64,000 nt of DNA from Pyxicephalus adspersus (lineage: Eukaryota; Chordata; Amphibia; Anura; Pyxicephalidae). This document shows positions 1-11,345 of the stretch, piece by piece. The stretch spans positions 128,627,749 to 128,691,748 of the forward strand of contig NC_092860.1 of the NCBI RefSeq assembly GCF_032062135.1, given 5' to 3'. Within the stretch, counting starts at the first letter, position 1, and each line of letters starts with the position of its first letter. The position numbers were made by a program, and so were the translations under genes. The notes under the pieces are model-generated. The model was not told where the DNA came from and made no database searches. It was given only the letters and a program-made list of their open reading frames with translations.

Positions 1-229
1 CATGTTTACCATGAATTTACTTGAATCAACTAAGCAAATGCAGGAGAACATTATTTTTTATGTTGTGCACAATTAGGTATTAGTATATACTAAGTTAATG
101 TATCATCAGTTAGTTCACTAAACCAATGAAATAATAACTTTACAAAATTAGTTTCCCCTACTCCATTGTTTCTTAACCATGACTCTGTGGAACCCTGGGG
201 TCTCTCGAGAGACTGTTGGGGGTTCCTTC

Positions 230-286
230 AACACTAGGAAATGCCTGTAACACTAGGAAATGCCTGTAACACTAGGAAATGCCTGT
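230..286. repeat. 19-bp unit tandemly repeated three times
   Basis: AACACTAGGAAATGCCTGT occurs three times in a row without a mismatch. It lies inside the left part of the old dispersed repeat, so it is a local expansion after that repeat inserted or a feature of this copy. Confidence 0.95.
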
Positions 287-456
287 AATATTGCTCAGTC
301 TCACTTCTTTGTTGTCTTTTTACGTTTTGTTTAAAAATGACTAAATTCAATAAATTGAAAAAATGTGCCACTCAGAATAGTTTAATGGACACAAATGTCA
401 TTTTTGGCTATCCCACTGACCACCATACTAATATACTGTGAGCTGTGGATATAGTA

Positions 457-961
457 CAGTAGTCCCCGAGTTAGAGACATGCGACATACGGACGCTTCCT
501 AGATATGAATGGGGCTTCCCTGCTTGCTGTGTGCAGGATGGAGGCTTGATGGGGGGAAGAGGAAGTTTGCATGACTTGCAGAAGAAATGTTTTGCTAAAC
601 ACAGCTGAGGTTGTGGGTGATCTTAAGAGTGGAGCTGACCTGTAACATCTTGTAACTCTTTAATGACCAAGACAAACAACTTTTAAATGCAGACAAACTC
701 TGCAGTTGTTTCCTTTTCCATATCAAAGCACACGTTGCTCCAGAAGTTAATGAATGTCTAGGCTCCATAAAGTGAAAATGTGATTAGCTCACGGTGAGGA
801 TTTTATACAGTAACTGACACCTCACTGCCTAATAATATGTTGAGACAAACATCTGTCCTAATTGCATTAATAAAATAATGTATTTGTTCTGACATACATA
901 CAAATTCAACTTAAAGACAAACCTACAGTCCCTATCTTCTATGTAACCCGGGGACTAGCTG
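457..961. mobile_element. non-autonomous pogo/Tc1-mariner-like DNA transposon
   Basis: The left end is TACAGTAGTCCCCGAGTTA. The right end, read on the complement, is TACAGCTAGTCCCCGGGTTA. The inverted ends are thus about 20 bp with few differences, and both are bounded by TA, the target duplication of the Tc1/mariner/pogo superfamily. The 505-bp interior holds no transposase frame, so this is a deletion derivative or MITE-type copy. The 'CAGTAGTCCCC' start is of the pogo/Tigger style, but the assignment below superfamily is not certain. Confidence 0.65.
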
Positions 962-1045
962 TATTTATTACAGGGGTTCCCTGAGAACCTGAAATTTATT
1001 TCTAGGGTTTTCCCCATGTTAAAAAGGTCAAGAAAGACTGCTGTA

Positions 1046-2988
1046 ATCCATTGTCAAGTCTTTAACCAGTGCATGGTAACCCGTACTAACTTACCAAACA
1101 TTTGTTACAGGTTATATTTATAAATCAAAACACCATAAATAAAATTATTCAGCAGCAGTATGAATCACAGTGACAGGAGAAGAAAGCACTTGGTGATTAT
1201 TTTCTTTCTGACATTATCACCTAATGGCAAACTATATTTATTTTTTTGAATTTTTGTATAGCAGAACTCCAGACATAAGAACTCATCTCTACCAACAGAC
1301 AAAGCAAAGCACAAGGGTTCAGATATTAAACCTGAATGCAAAGGAATAATAGTGGTTAGTCAACAATTCATTGCTCAAAGTTTATAAAATACAAAGAAGG
1401 CCTGCTGCTTTCATGCTATGTATTTGGTGTAATGGAACACATTTAAAGAAAGGGGCATTCTTTAGCTCTAAAAAGCGGTAAGAGGATGTACTACTATTTT
1501 GTATTTATTGTTTGATATATTGTACTGTTTTTGTTCAAGGCTGAAATACTGGATTCCATACTTAGCAGGTACTCTAACTTGATGAGTTTTTATGTTTCCT
1601 TATAAATGCAGAGCTTTCTCTGCATGTTCTGGTTTCTTCTCACTACCCTCTGTAACTAATATTCTATACACTTATATTAAAGAAGTTGGTTGCAAACATC
1701 TGAATTTGTGCTACTTTTAAATTTGTTTCTGATGTGATATTAGCTTTTATTATCGTACTGTTTTAACATATAATACAAAATGTTTCCTTGTAGCTGACAG
1801 TTAAATATATTAGCTATATTGTTTATTATTGTAACATCCAATTCAATGGCGAATCAAGCCCGTGATCAGCAGTAATACAGTAACTGTAACATGTAAACTA
1901 TGATAGTTAGAAATCAATAATCACTAGTAGCTACAATATTAAATAAAGAAATTGTAATTAGTTTCTTCTTACACTCTGGGACTCCTAACAGAAGCACATC
2001 CAGGTCCATTTAGTGTAAGAATTAATGCAATATCTTTTGTATGCACCCTGTACACATTCATGAAGTTCTCTGGGTCTGCAAACAGTTAAATGAATCAAGT
2101 AAAAATAAACTAATATAACAGATGAAAAAACATAAAATTATCCGTCTTTCCTTTTTTTCTACAAATAACATAACACTATGTCTGATTCCTAAATGTTTTA
2201 AAAAAAGAATTCAGAAGGCATCAACACCATTTTTAACTTAAAAGAAAGCAGAGGAAATTGATATAAGCCATAAATAGAATACAAAATGATTAAATATCTT
2301 ATTTTTGCACAAAAAGCAGAATAAACATATTTCCACGCAAACTTCATTAAAATGAAAATCTTCAGGCTGCCACTTGACAGCTTTCCCACTGATCATTATG
2401 GTGTTTAGTGGAGGTTTAGCAGAGCACAGCTTGACATTATTCTCACAGTATACTGGTTGACTGTGATAAATTTAAAATATACAGTATCGCATGAACTCAT
2501 TTGCTAACATTAGCTCTGCCTCATGTTTGAAATGTAGTAGAGGCAACCATAATACAATTTATTAGATTAAAGCCTATTGCATATGGTGCATTATGTTTTC
2601 GTCATGTAAAGCCCATAACTTATAACTAGGCTTTGCAGCTATTGGGTTTTTATTAATGATTTCAAAGAAAAATGTTAACATAACTACAACCAATGGCAGT
2701 AGTGGATCCCACCTTATGATGGAAGCTGCTATTTTCTGACACTATGCTAATTATATGCACGGCACATGTATGCAGAGTCTCACATACACAGGTTGGTGTG
2801 TATTCATAGCAACAACTAGCTTCCAACTGTTATTTCTGCAGCCCATGTGTGAAAATAAAAATTCTGTGGACAACATGTGATGTAACAACTTGCTTTACCC
2901 ATATAAAAATCACATGGAAATAGCATTGCTTCTGTTAATTGTAATGGCAGTGGTGTCAAGACCGTCTTACCTTGGAAAGCCATCTTTC
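1046..2988. other. no gene or recognised repeat
   Basis: A+T-rich complex sequence. A 63-codon minus-strand frame (2198-2389) is the only one of note and shows no domain. Nothing else supportable was seen. Confidence 0.6.
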
Positions 2989-3008
2989 AAAAAAAAAAAA
3001 AAAAAAAA
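2989..3008. repeat. poly(A) tract of 20
   Basis: Twenty consecutive A, followed after a few bases by a short TA run. It could be the tail of an eroded retroposon, but no body is recognisable upstream. Confidence 0.9.
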
Positions 3009-3084
3009 GGAAATAATATATATATAATGCCTGAACAACTGGCAGGTCATACTTCTACAAAGCATTTTATGGAAATTGTTTACC

Positions 3085-3087
<3 letters not shown>

Positions 3088-3129
<42 letters not shown>
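3088..3129. repeat. (TA)n microsatellite
   Basis: About 21 uninterrupted AT dinucleotides; a self-complementary tract of the sort that is repeated at many other places in this window. Confidence 0.95.
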
Positions 3130-3131
<2 letters not shown>

Positions 3132-3368
3132 AAAAGGAACCATATGATGTAAAGAGGCTCATAGTGTGATATTCTGTATAGTCAGTAGGGTATGCTCCTG
3201 GCAAACTCATCTAAAAAAATCTGATTACCTGATGTTGTACAAGATGAAGGTAATGAAGCAGGACTATTGAGTTACATGTCATACAAATGGCCATTTGGAT
3301 TAGCTTACCAAACAGGTATGAGCTGTTCACGTAGCCAAGTGAAAAATCACTCTGTAAGGAACATTTCT

Positions 3369-3450
3369 CTTAGCTTAGTGAATGAGATGAAGCTGTGCTG
3401 ACTTTAGCCATCCAAACATATGCCAGCACAATAAATATTTTTTTCTTTTT
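3369..3450. mobile_element. MITE fragment, same family as 45471-45603
   Basis: It begins CTTAGCTTAGTG followed by AATGAGATGAAGCT and continues with 'TGACTTTAGCCATCCAA'. The complete copy at 45.5 kb begins with the same words (CTTAGCTTAGTA, AATGAGATGAAGCT, TGACTTCAACTATCCAA). The right inverted end is not recognisable here, so this is a truncated or decayed copy. A 111-codon minus-strand frame that spans it is incidental. Confidence 0.5.
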
Positions 3451-6078
3451 GGCCTTGATGGATTGATTGCTAAGGTATAATTTCTTGCAGAGTGATTTTA
3501 CTAATAAGTGAATAATTAAAATAGTTATTAAGTAAAGTATTAGGTGAAGATACTTGAACAGTTTTTTTTTAAAAGAAGTACATACAAAAGGTATATTTCT
3601 GTTGTATAAGCACAGAACAACATTGAACAGAACATCATTTTCTGTTGAAAACTTTTCTCCCAAATGTAATTCTAGGACTTCTGCTATGACCATCCATAAA
3701 CCCATACACTTTAAGATTGGCAGTAAAGCATCAAATAAATTGTGTTATTGTCAGGCAACCTCTTTCTGTGTATGCACACCTTTAGATATACAGTAAAAAG
3801 AAGATTATTGTTCAGTTTGCAGCTATAGCTGTATCTAAGCATAAATATTACAAGGTTTTCAACCATGCTTTTCTCTTTTGAATTCAATTTCTGCTGTAAA
3901 ATCAGATAATTCTCTTTCTGTGCGATATACCAAATGTATACAGCAAACTAGCAGAAATCAATAAAATAAAAGTCTCAAAAACAACACAATAAGGCTGTCT
4001 TCTAGGATAAGATGCACAAAGATATTTCTTAAAGAAAAACACATATTATTTCTAGAGTTAGAACAGATATCAAGAAATGAAAGTCATTACCAAAGTTAAC
4101 AAAATTGTTTTGGTATATCTCTTTAATGATCAATAATAATGCTAACTCGAAGCTTGTTATATGTGTCTTATATGTGGTCTTGATTTACATGCTGCAAATG
4201 TAGCTGACCATTTCTTCAAAAAAAGATTGATTACAATGAAAATACCTAAATTAGGCTTGGTAAAATATAAATCCCCAGTTTACGCCTTGATTCTCACTTT
4301 TTTAACCTATTAAATGTTTTCACTCTTTGGAAGTCAGCATTGCAAACTTAATATGAGTAAAAAAGTACTGCCCTAGTCCATTCAACCCTGGCCCACAAAA
4401 AAGCCAGAGCTATCAATATACATAAGGTAATCTTTATGCTGAGCCATACTTGATTAACCAAGATCCTTTCAATCCTATTTGTTAAGTTAACTTAAATACA
4501 TTGATGAGCTACTCTATTCCATTTAACAAACATGCATGGGTGGGTAACACAATGTTCATGCAACAATCATTATTATTTCATGGGTTTGAAACCATTACAT
4601 ATATAGAAAGTATAATAAAAGTTCAATATTTTCAATACTAAACTAAGATTAAAATGGGCATGACCTAAAACTAGCAAGGGGAACATTCAAAACTAAAGAA
4701 AGCAACATTTTACCAAAGGAATAGTTGATATTCGGAACAGCAACTTCTAGCAAAGGCAATGAGTAAGTCAACAGTAAGCGAATTTATACATGCTGGGGAT
4801 AAACATAGATCTATACTCAAACAAAAATTGGGAATGGGAAAATAAAAAAGCACAGACCCAATGGACAATTTGCTCTTTTTGTTCTGTCCATTATTCATGA
4901 TAATGTTAGCTGGTTTTACCAATGTTGGTGCTTTAGGCTTGACTACTTACAGATGAGCTCAGTTGCCTTATCTAACAGAAACCAAAATAGTTCAATGCAC
5001 TTAATCTGAGACAGGTACTGTTTTATTTATTGCTGCCAGCATGTTAAATTGTAAAAGGAATCTCTGAATGTATTTATTTTAGAATACAGATTTGATTTAA
5101 TTTATAATCATAAAGAAGGAGAAGCTGACCTTCACAGTCTTCTGAAACTGTGACCTTTATATATCTGATGGTACATGAAGTCCTCATATTTTTAAGGATA
5201 AAAGACCACTGTTTGGGCATGTAATGAAAAGTCTTCAGAAATACTCATGTTGAATGATAATATATGATGCAAACTATTTTCCGTTTTGCTTATTTAAGAA
5301 CAAGTGTTATCTCTCATTTCCAGGTAATTGATTGAGCTTCTAATCTAATTAGCTGGAACTACAATAACACCAGTACATGGATATAAATCAAAACATCTTG
5401 TGAACTTCATGACATGACATCTTCATTAGCATATCTCCAACTTTTGCATCAGCCATTAGGCTTTGATAAATGACCCCACCCAATCTTGTTGATACTCTAT
5501 TGATTTGGTATGGTAATGAGTTAGGCTAGCTTTTCTCAAGTTTGTTTCACCAAAAAGTTTGAAGGGCAATGCTAAAGTTTTGCTAATGAACCTGAAATGT
5601 CAATCTTATACAAAATGTCAAGTTTGTAAAGGTAAGATTTAAAATGATCAAGTGCTGAAGAGACACCAAACATTTTATTAGTTGATCAGTTCAGATTGAT
5701 CTAAAAGGACCACTCATCTGGCCTGGCGAGACATTGTATTATTTTTTGACAGTGCTTAATAAATCTGAATAATATTCAGTTTGGAACTACTTTAAAGGAC
5801 AACATTTCTTTAGGGAAAATTTCATTAAAATCCCCCCTCTACTCCTCAGTGGAAACTACCTACCCAAATACTTACCGTATTAAAAGTGAGGTTGTCCTTT
5901 AAATTTTTTATTTTTTTTCCATCAATGCTAGGAAAAAAGTTTTGCGTACTCTCTTCACACTCCAGTACTCCCCAAGATTCAGTTCCTTTTTGGACCTCCT
6001 CATTCTGGTAATTTTCTGTGTACCAAGACTTTTGTTTTCACACACCATGGGGGCATGTCATCATGCACACAATACTAC
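3451..6078. other. no gene or recognised repeat
   Basis: Complex A+T-rich sequence. Frames of up to 80 codons occur on the plus strand near 3.6 kb, but they have no domain or codon signature. 'TTCATTAGCATATCTCC' near 5.4 kb and similar words are ordinary for unconstrained vertebrate DNA. Confidence 0.55.
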
Positions 6079-6193
6079 AAGGCTGCATACACATGTGCAA
6101 TAATTGTCATTGGAAAGGATCTTTCACGATCCTTTCCAATGACTAACGAGCCGAATATCGGATGAGAACCATTGCAAGTGTGTACATAGCCTT
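6079..6193. mobile_element. short MITE with a perfect internal hairpin
   Basis: The ends are inverted over about 23 bp with a few mismatches. The left is AAGGCTGCATACACATGTGC; the right, on the complement, is AAGGCTATGTACACACTTGC. The centre is a perfect 16-bp inverted repeat, GTCATTGGAAAGGATC and its complement, around the 6-base loop TTTCAC. No frame is present. I recognise the style as a frog MITE but cannot name the superfamily; no clear target duplication was found. Confidence 0.6.
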
Positions 6194-6491
6194 AATCTGA
6201 ACAGCACTTACTCATCATCATTGGAACACCACTCAGTCCTAAAAGAATGGCTGCTGCCAAGGGAGGATATAGAAGTGGCAACTATGGCACTAAACCAGAT
6301 CAGAAGAATGCAGGAAACCAAAATGCAAAGTACAATCTTCAAAATAAAAGTATAAGGACTTCAAGAGATGTCTGAGAAGTAAAGTTCCACCATATGTAAA
6401 ATTGATAACTACACTTTCTAGTTCCTTCATTATTTGACTTTCTTCAATAATAATTTCATTGATGGTCAACTTTAGGAAAACAATAAATCTA

Positions 6492-6750
6492 AGGCCCTAT
6501 TTGCACTGGTACACTGCATTGCATTGCAATATCACATGCATAGTAATGTACAGTGTTTTGAGCCTTAACGGGAGTTGTGGTAAGGCAGTTTCATTATTCT
6601 GAATGGGCTGCCCATGCTGTATGAATCTAATAGACCTGCACCATTTTCATGCCACCAAAGTACAAAGATGATTACATCCAGGCCTTGTCATGTGCTGCAA
6701 TAAAGTTATGCTGTGATGCACAGCCTAGGTACATCAACATGAATAGGCCC
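6492..6750. mobile_element. MITE-like element with imperfect inverted ends
   Basis: The left end AGGCCCTATTTGCACTGGTAC is mirrored by the right end, which reads GGGCCTATTCATGTTGATGTAC on the complement. The interior contains GCATTGCATTGCAATATCAC and other TGCA-type words seen in many frog MITEs. About 259 bp, with no frame. Superfamily unassigned. Confidence 0.45.
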
Positions 6751-7224
6751 ACAACCTACCTAATATCTCCAATGTACTAGATCACGTTTTCCTATTAATA
6801 GCCCTTCATTTCTCATATTAAAAGGCTAAATGTTTATATTTTATGAATAACAAACATTTTAAGTTTTCTGGCAATACATTTCTCTGGCCATATGTGGATG
6901 GTCAGTATCAATGTTACTTTGGTAAGTAAGTACAATGGTTACTTGCACAATCCTGTTCATCTCCTGCCTGGTTTTTTCACCCTATATCATCTGCTGATCA
7001 GTATCTGTAATGTAATTTATATGTGTTAAAAATGAATGACATTGTCAGCTGTCAAATAGAATGGTGGAGGGATCAGTGGATATTGTTGTGCCATGCAATT
7101 GTTCAAGACCTGTTTTAATCATGTTACCACTGATATCATTCCATTTGAAAGTTATCTTTTTTTTTTTTTACTTTTTCAAATTTTTCCTAGTAAAAACCCG
7201 GCAAATTTTTTTTTTGTGTTAATA
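6751..7224. other. no gene; T-rich tracts
   Basis: Complex sequence followed by a poly(T)-rich stretch near 7157-7216. Nothing coding was seen. The T-rich stretch abuts the reverse-transcriptase fragment that starts just downstream. Confidence 0.5.
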
Positions 7225-7395
7225 ATACCTCTCTTATCCGATTTGACACTGTTTACCCTTGTACGTTAAGCCTTGTGGATGTAGCTGCAGTTTTTGACAT
7301 AATAAATCACTCGGAAGCCCTAAACTGACTTCAGCTTTCTGTGGAGCTCACTGACTCTTGTAAATTCCAATCCTACCTTTATCTTTCTGTAACTT
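7225..7395 (+). mobile_element. decayed L2/CR1-clade LINE reverse-transcriptase fragment
   Basis: Positions 7272-7310 translate as LVDVAAVFDIINH. This matches the motif L-(L/V)-D-(L/V)-(S/A)-A-A-F-D-T-(V/I)-(D/N)-H that carries the first catalytic aspartate of the reverse transcriptase in L2-type non-LTR retrotransposons. The frame breaks at a stop soon after. A second piece in another frame, near 7358-7392, reads KFQSYLYLSVT, which fits the downstream W-F-x-S-Y-L-x-x-R block with the W lost. Order and spacing are as in the family. This is a dead relic of fewer than 60 residues. Confidence 0.65.
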
Positions 7396-9200
7396 TTATA
7401 CCATTGTAGAAAATATATATATACTTTTTTCTTTTTTAAAAAAAAAGCTTGAGGTTTTCATTGAGGCAACTATATTTCTTATCTCGCATGTTTTGAGCTG
7501 CAGTCAACTCTTGTAAACAGCAAAATTCATTTTTGAAGAAATATTTATCATTAATACCTAAAGTAAATCATATTTTTCTACAGTCTGGGAAAACATTCTA
7601 CTAAAAACGATAGTGTATATGCCTAGAATGATATCCATGAACTGTAAGTGATGCTTATGTACTTTGGAGCAATATCTAAAATTTATTTTGTAGGTATACA
7701 TTTAAAGAACCTTATCTTCAGGGTAAAGTCTCCAGAATATTTTCAGTTATTTTACAAGAAAAAGCTTTAAAGTAAAATTATAGTCTGGCATAACATTAAA
7801 ATCTTGCAATGCCTTATTACCCATAAAGTTATCTTACCTGCTTTTGTCCCAGAGCAATGTCATCTGGGACATCACACACAGAGACCACAGACCATATTAC
7901 TGTGTAGTGATGCAAGACAGAAGTGAACCTCAAATGTGGGCTCCATGTATGACAATTAAAACACTGATATATAAATCAAGTGGATGCAAACCCTAACTGA
8001 ATGACATTATGTTTGCCTAAGCAATGTGTTTGTTGCTTATTGCATTCCAGCATCTCATGCTGCCCATATGCAGCAATTTCTTGTATACATGAATGGCAAT
8101 ATTTGCTGCATGGCATTTTTTTGCTGGTAGCAGTGGATAATGCAAGTGGAATATGGGTTTGCATGGCCATTTGTGGTCTTTATTAAGAAAGCATATAATA
8201 GATTGGCAATATAGGAGAAACTATAAAGCACTGCCCCCTATACCAGGAAGTCAAGGCCCTTTATGGTGAAATTGAGGGGTAAAATAATAAAAGCTGCTAT
8301 TTTAAAAATATTGGAAATAGCTTTGATCTGTTAATAACATGTGGGATTCTAGCAACTGGCTTTCCTCATGTACTAATACTTATATTGTAACAACAAGACC
8401 TAACACCTATTGTTTCAAGGCCAATGTGAGTTAACAAACAAAATCACTGTTAGATCCTCAAAAATTAACAAACAATCATTACAAAGTCATTAACACTAAA
8501 CTCAAATAAGTTTAGTAGTAAAGTAGATCAGTCTCTGGTGACCAGAACACAGAATAATAATTCAAAGCCTCTACTTTAATCATTAAACTTGGCAGCATTC
8601 TCTCTGAAGCCTGGATTGGAATTAATCTTTGGCTCAAGAGAATACTGTCCCTTCATGACATGTCTACGTGTGTCCTCTGTGAACAGATACATTACAAAGG
8701 AAACATTGTTATTGGCGCTAAACAGAAACATAAGCAAAACATTAACTTGTTTCATAAAAGATGCATGTGAGATAAGGAAGCACAAAGTATTAATGTTTAA
8801 AAAGACACCAATAGTTTTGATCTGGGTCACATAAAACAATGAAAAAAAAGGAAAAAAAGTAAATATTCAAGCGCATTCTGCTTCTGATATTATCTTTTAA
8901 TACTGATTCATGTTATACGATAACAATTAGAATAATGAAAAATATAAATCAGCATGGAGAGATCTGTTTAATGTGTAAATATCCAACATTTATGGCTTGT
9001 TCCCAAAAGAAAACGTTTATAAGCATTGTGCTTTCTTGAAAGATTCTGTTTGCCAGTTGGAGTTGGATGGCAAAGTGTACTTCACTCCATTCACCGAAAA
9101 ATGTAGCATACAGGGATTTTATCAATGCAGTGCAATGCAAAAAAATTGGTTTCTATAGGTTTTATAGAAAACAAATTATTGTGTGACTCTTCCCTCACCT
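7396..9200. other. no gene; a possible CTCF site inside
   Basis: Complex sequence. Overlapping opposite-strand frames near 8.0-8.2 and 8.6-8.8 kb (61 to 87 codons) mirror each other and have no domain. The one item picked out is the CTCF-like word at 8228-8244. Confidence 0.5.
8228..8244 (-). promoter_or_regulatory. possible CTCF-binding motif
   Basis: On the minus strand this reads GGTATAGGGGGCAGTGC. It contains TAGGGGGCAG, the invariant core of the vertebrate CTCF consensus (CCASYAGRKGGCRS), but the leading CCA is not matched. Motif words like this occur by chance and binding is unproven. Confidence 0.3.
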
Positions 9201-9347
9201 CTTAGATTGTAAGCTCTTTGGGGAAGGGTCCTTTCCTCCTGTGTCACTGTCTGTATCTGTCTGTCATTTGCAACCTTTATTTATGTACAGCACTGTGTAA
9301 TATGTTGGTGCTTTATAAATCCCATTTATAATATTAATATTAATAAT
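9201..9347 (+). mobile_element. L2-type LINE 3' tail
   Basis: Starts TTAGATTGTAAGCTCTTTGG, passes through 'TGTATCTGTCTGTCATTTGCAACC' type words, and ends GTAATATGTTGGTGCTTTAT with an ATTAATATTAATAA tail. The layout (TTAGATTGTAAGCTC..., GCAGGG-like centre, terminal '(G)GCGCT-ATAAA' then a short microsatellite tail) is that of L2-clade LINE 3' ends. Other copies in the window are at 22606, 30592, 45388(-), 49279(-) and 59619(-). Confidence 0.7.
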
Positions 9348-9363
9348 CATATTACAACAAAAT

Positions 9364-9519
9364 GGGCCTGATTTACTAAAGCTATCCGAGACTGGAGAAG
9401 ATAGACTATCATTGGAGAACCTAAGTGATCCAGCAATGGATTGAATCTGATCTAGAATTGAAAACATTAATAGTTAACCATTTTTAAGAAATCCATTCCA
9501 GCTTTGCTGGATCCCCCAG
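9364..9519. mobile_element. palindromic MITE (family P), partial copy
   Basis: Left arm GGGCCTGATTTACTAAAGCT, then ACTGGAGAAGATAGACTATC and GTGATCCAGCAA. The centre is GAATTGAAAACATT, and the right arm runs AAGAAATCCATTCCAG to TTGCTGGATC. The outer part of the right arm is replaced by unrelated sequence. Seven further copies lie at 15335, 15733, 41480, 52656, 54496, 54831 and 55899. A 67-codon frame across the left arm is produced by the repeat itself. Confidence 0.8.
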
Positions 9520-9825
9520 GGTATCTCTGGTTATCACTTTGAAACCAACTTGATGCATCACAGATGATGGCAGTCTCCTTGTTTCTTGAACTATATGCAT
9601 TGGTTTAAAACAACAATCTACTATGGTCAAATAGATGCTTGAATGGCAAGTTTTTGAAAATCTCAAGAGACAAACACTACAGATTGAATATTATGGTGGA
9701 TGATTAATTTGGGATACCACTATCTCTGTTGTTGTAGTTTTAGCCCTGCTTTATACCTGCCTCCATACCAGGTGACAAAGTGCACTTGTAGTTGAATAGC
9801 CTTTTGTGCTGATACATCTCTTTGC

Positions 9826-9905
9826 TTGTACTAATTACATCCCTGAGGAAGTGGACGTAGTCTGCGAAATGCGTTGGATGATCCCTACATATGTAATGTG
9901 TACAA
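9826..9905 (+). ncRNA. type I hammerhead-ribozyme-like motif (Penelope-like element relic)
   Basis: The conserved hammerhead core is present in order: CTGAGGA (9843-9849, consensus CUGANGA), a stem II hairpin GTGGAC-GTA-GTCTGC (9851-9865), GAAA (9866-9869), a minimal stem III TGCG, then TT (9874-9875), after which cleavage would be predicted. Stem I closes perfectly, CATCC (9838-9842) with GGATG (9876-9880). It extends beyond an internal loop by ATTAC with GTAAT and by TTGTAC (9826-9831) with GTACAA (9900-9905). One extra A sits between the core A and stem II, as is known in some natural hammerheads. Minimal hammerheads of this form are reported in Penelope-like elements, including those of amphibians. 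No Penelope reverse transcriptase is nearby. The ATGCGT of stem III probably derives from ACGCGT by CpG decay. Activity is untested. Confidence 0.65.
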
Positions 9906-10846
9906 TTTATTTAGCCTATGTATGTTATGATGTCATTTAACTTCCGATAAATTGGTATATGGGAAGAGGCATGTAGAAAATTCTTTTAAAATGATGTACA
10001 TAAAATGTATTTATTTTTTAGGATTTAACTGCCATGAAAGTCCCATATTTTTATATTTTTGGATACCATATTTGAACCTTTTCAGGGATGGTGGAAATTT
10101 TAAGTAAAATTGAAATCGGGCAAAATAATATATAGATTACTTTGAAAGCACACAAATAATAACTAAACCTATAAATTGTTGCTAGGTGATTTGAACAAAA
10201 CAGTAGCAATTGACCAGTAACAATCTAATCCATGAGCTCTTCCTGTAAGAATGACAAGTGACAAGATATCTACTAATAAACCATAGCAAAATAACTAGAT
10301 CAACATATAATACTTATCTTATATCTCTGGGAATCTTAATAGTTAAGTGTATTATCTATGGCCAAAGTACTACAAAATTCGAGTGCATTGGGAACGCTGT
10401 AGAAAACTTATTGGATTATATGCATCCTAAGGGGAAGTGAATATCAATTTCTCTGAGTTTTTATAAATATTTCAGAACATTAGAACATTCAGAACATAAT
10501 ACATGACTTTAATATCTCATGTATATATCCCCCTGCTGGAGTAATACTAAGTTATTATTTATAAATAACCATTTCCTTGCTAACTACAGGGAGTTAGTTT
10601 TCTGATTAGATTATGTCAGTTTCTTTATTTAGGTTAACTGTGTCACCTACTATATGTTGTTGTGAGTCATTCTTGCCATCAATTGATTTTGGTATACTCA
10701 AAATCAAGACAGCTGAAATGCACAGTACATCAATGTCAAGAAGTTACATCCCGGCTTCCATTAAAGCTCATAGGCAAACATAGATCCAATGTACATGTCA
10801 ATGTTCTTTGATCTGGGATTTGGTTATGGTTTTCATGCATTTCCTC

Positions 10847-10849
<3 letters not shown>
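9906..10849. other. no gene or recognised repeat
   Basis: Complex A+T-rich sequence that may include the rest of the element carrying the hammerhead motif. A 60-codon plus-strand frame at 10258-10440 has no domain. Confidence 0.5.

Positions 10850-10892
<43 letters not shown>
10850..10892. repeat. (TA)n microsatellite
   Basis: About 21 TA dinucleotides in a row. The opposite-strand frame of alternating Y and I that crosses it is an artefact of the repeat. Confidence 0.95.
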
Positions 10893-10894
<2 letters not shown>

Positions 10895-11162
10895 CACTTC
10901 TGTGCTTATAGTCAGATTACATGGCATTACTTATTGGCATGGCATATTGGCAGGGCATATTGCCAATAAAAATCCATGTATTCTGTAGGTTTGTAGCATT
11001 CATATTAGCTATAATGAATGGTAAAAAAAATTGGAGTAAACTGTGAAGGTGCTCATCTGGAACTTGAAAGTTATTCCTGATGTATGAAAATTAAGTAGCA
11101 CATATAAAATGCAGAAAATTGCATGGGGACAAGCCCTTACCTGTTGACCTTATGTTAGTCTA

Positions 11163-11345
11163 GCACAGATTTTCTTAACCAGGTTTCCAAACTAGGGATT
11201 CTTTAAGTATTAAGCAATTTCTGCCCCACAAAAAAGCATCTGTTGACACCAGTGATCTTCTTAATAATTTCTACTAGTGGCTTTTTTTTCCAATGATCAC
11301 CAATGTAAAGAATATTTTCTCCACTGATTATTGTAGTAACAAAGC
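11163..11345 (+). mobile_element. possible second copy of the 169-1045 repeat family
   Basis: Starts TTTTCTTAACCAGGTTTCCA and continues ACTAGGGATTCTTT, echoing TTTCTTAACC...GGAACCCTGGGG at 169-230. The likeness is clear only over the first 40 bases, so this is tentative. The sequence AATAATTTCTACTAGTGGC followed by CCAATGATCACCAATGTAA is also of a kind I associate with that frog repeat. Confidence 0.35.

Larger units (their letters stand above)
169..1045. mobile_element. old dispersed repeat, interrupted by a DNA transposon
   Basis: The two ends resemble each other in inverted orientation. The left end has TTTCTTAACC followed by GGAACCCTGGGG. The right end reads, on the complement, TTTCTTGACC and later AAAACCCTAG and GGGAACCCC. 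The wording (a 'ggttcc...ccctgag' type sequence) matches a dispersed repeat I remember from frog genomic sequence; I cannot name the family. A separate element with its own inverted ends lies inside at 457-961, so the repeat is in two pieces, 169-456 and 962-1045. No coding frame is present. The family assignment is inference; the interruption is visible in the sequence. Confidence 0.45.
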
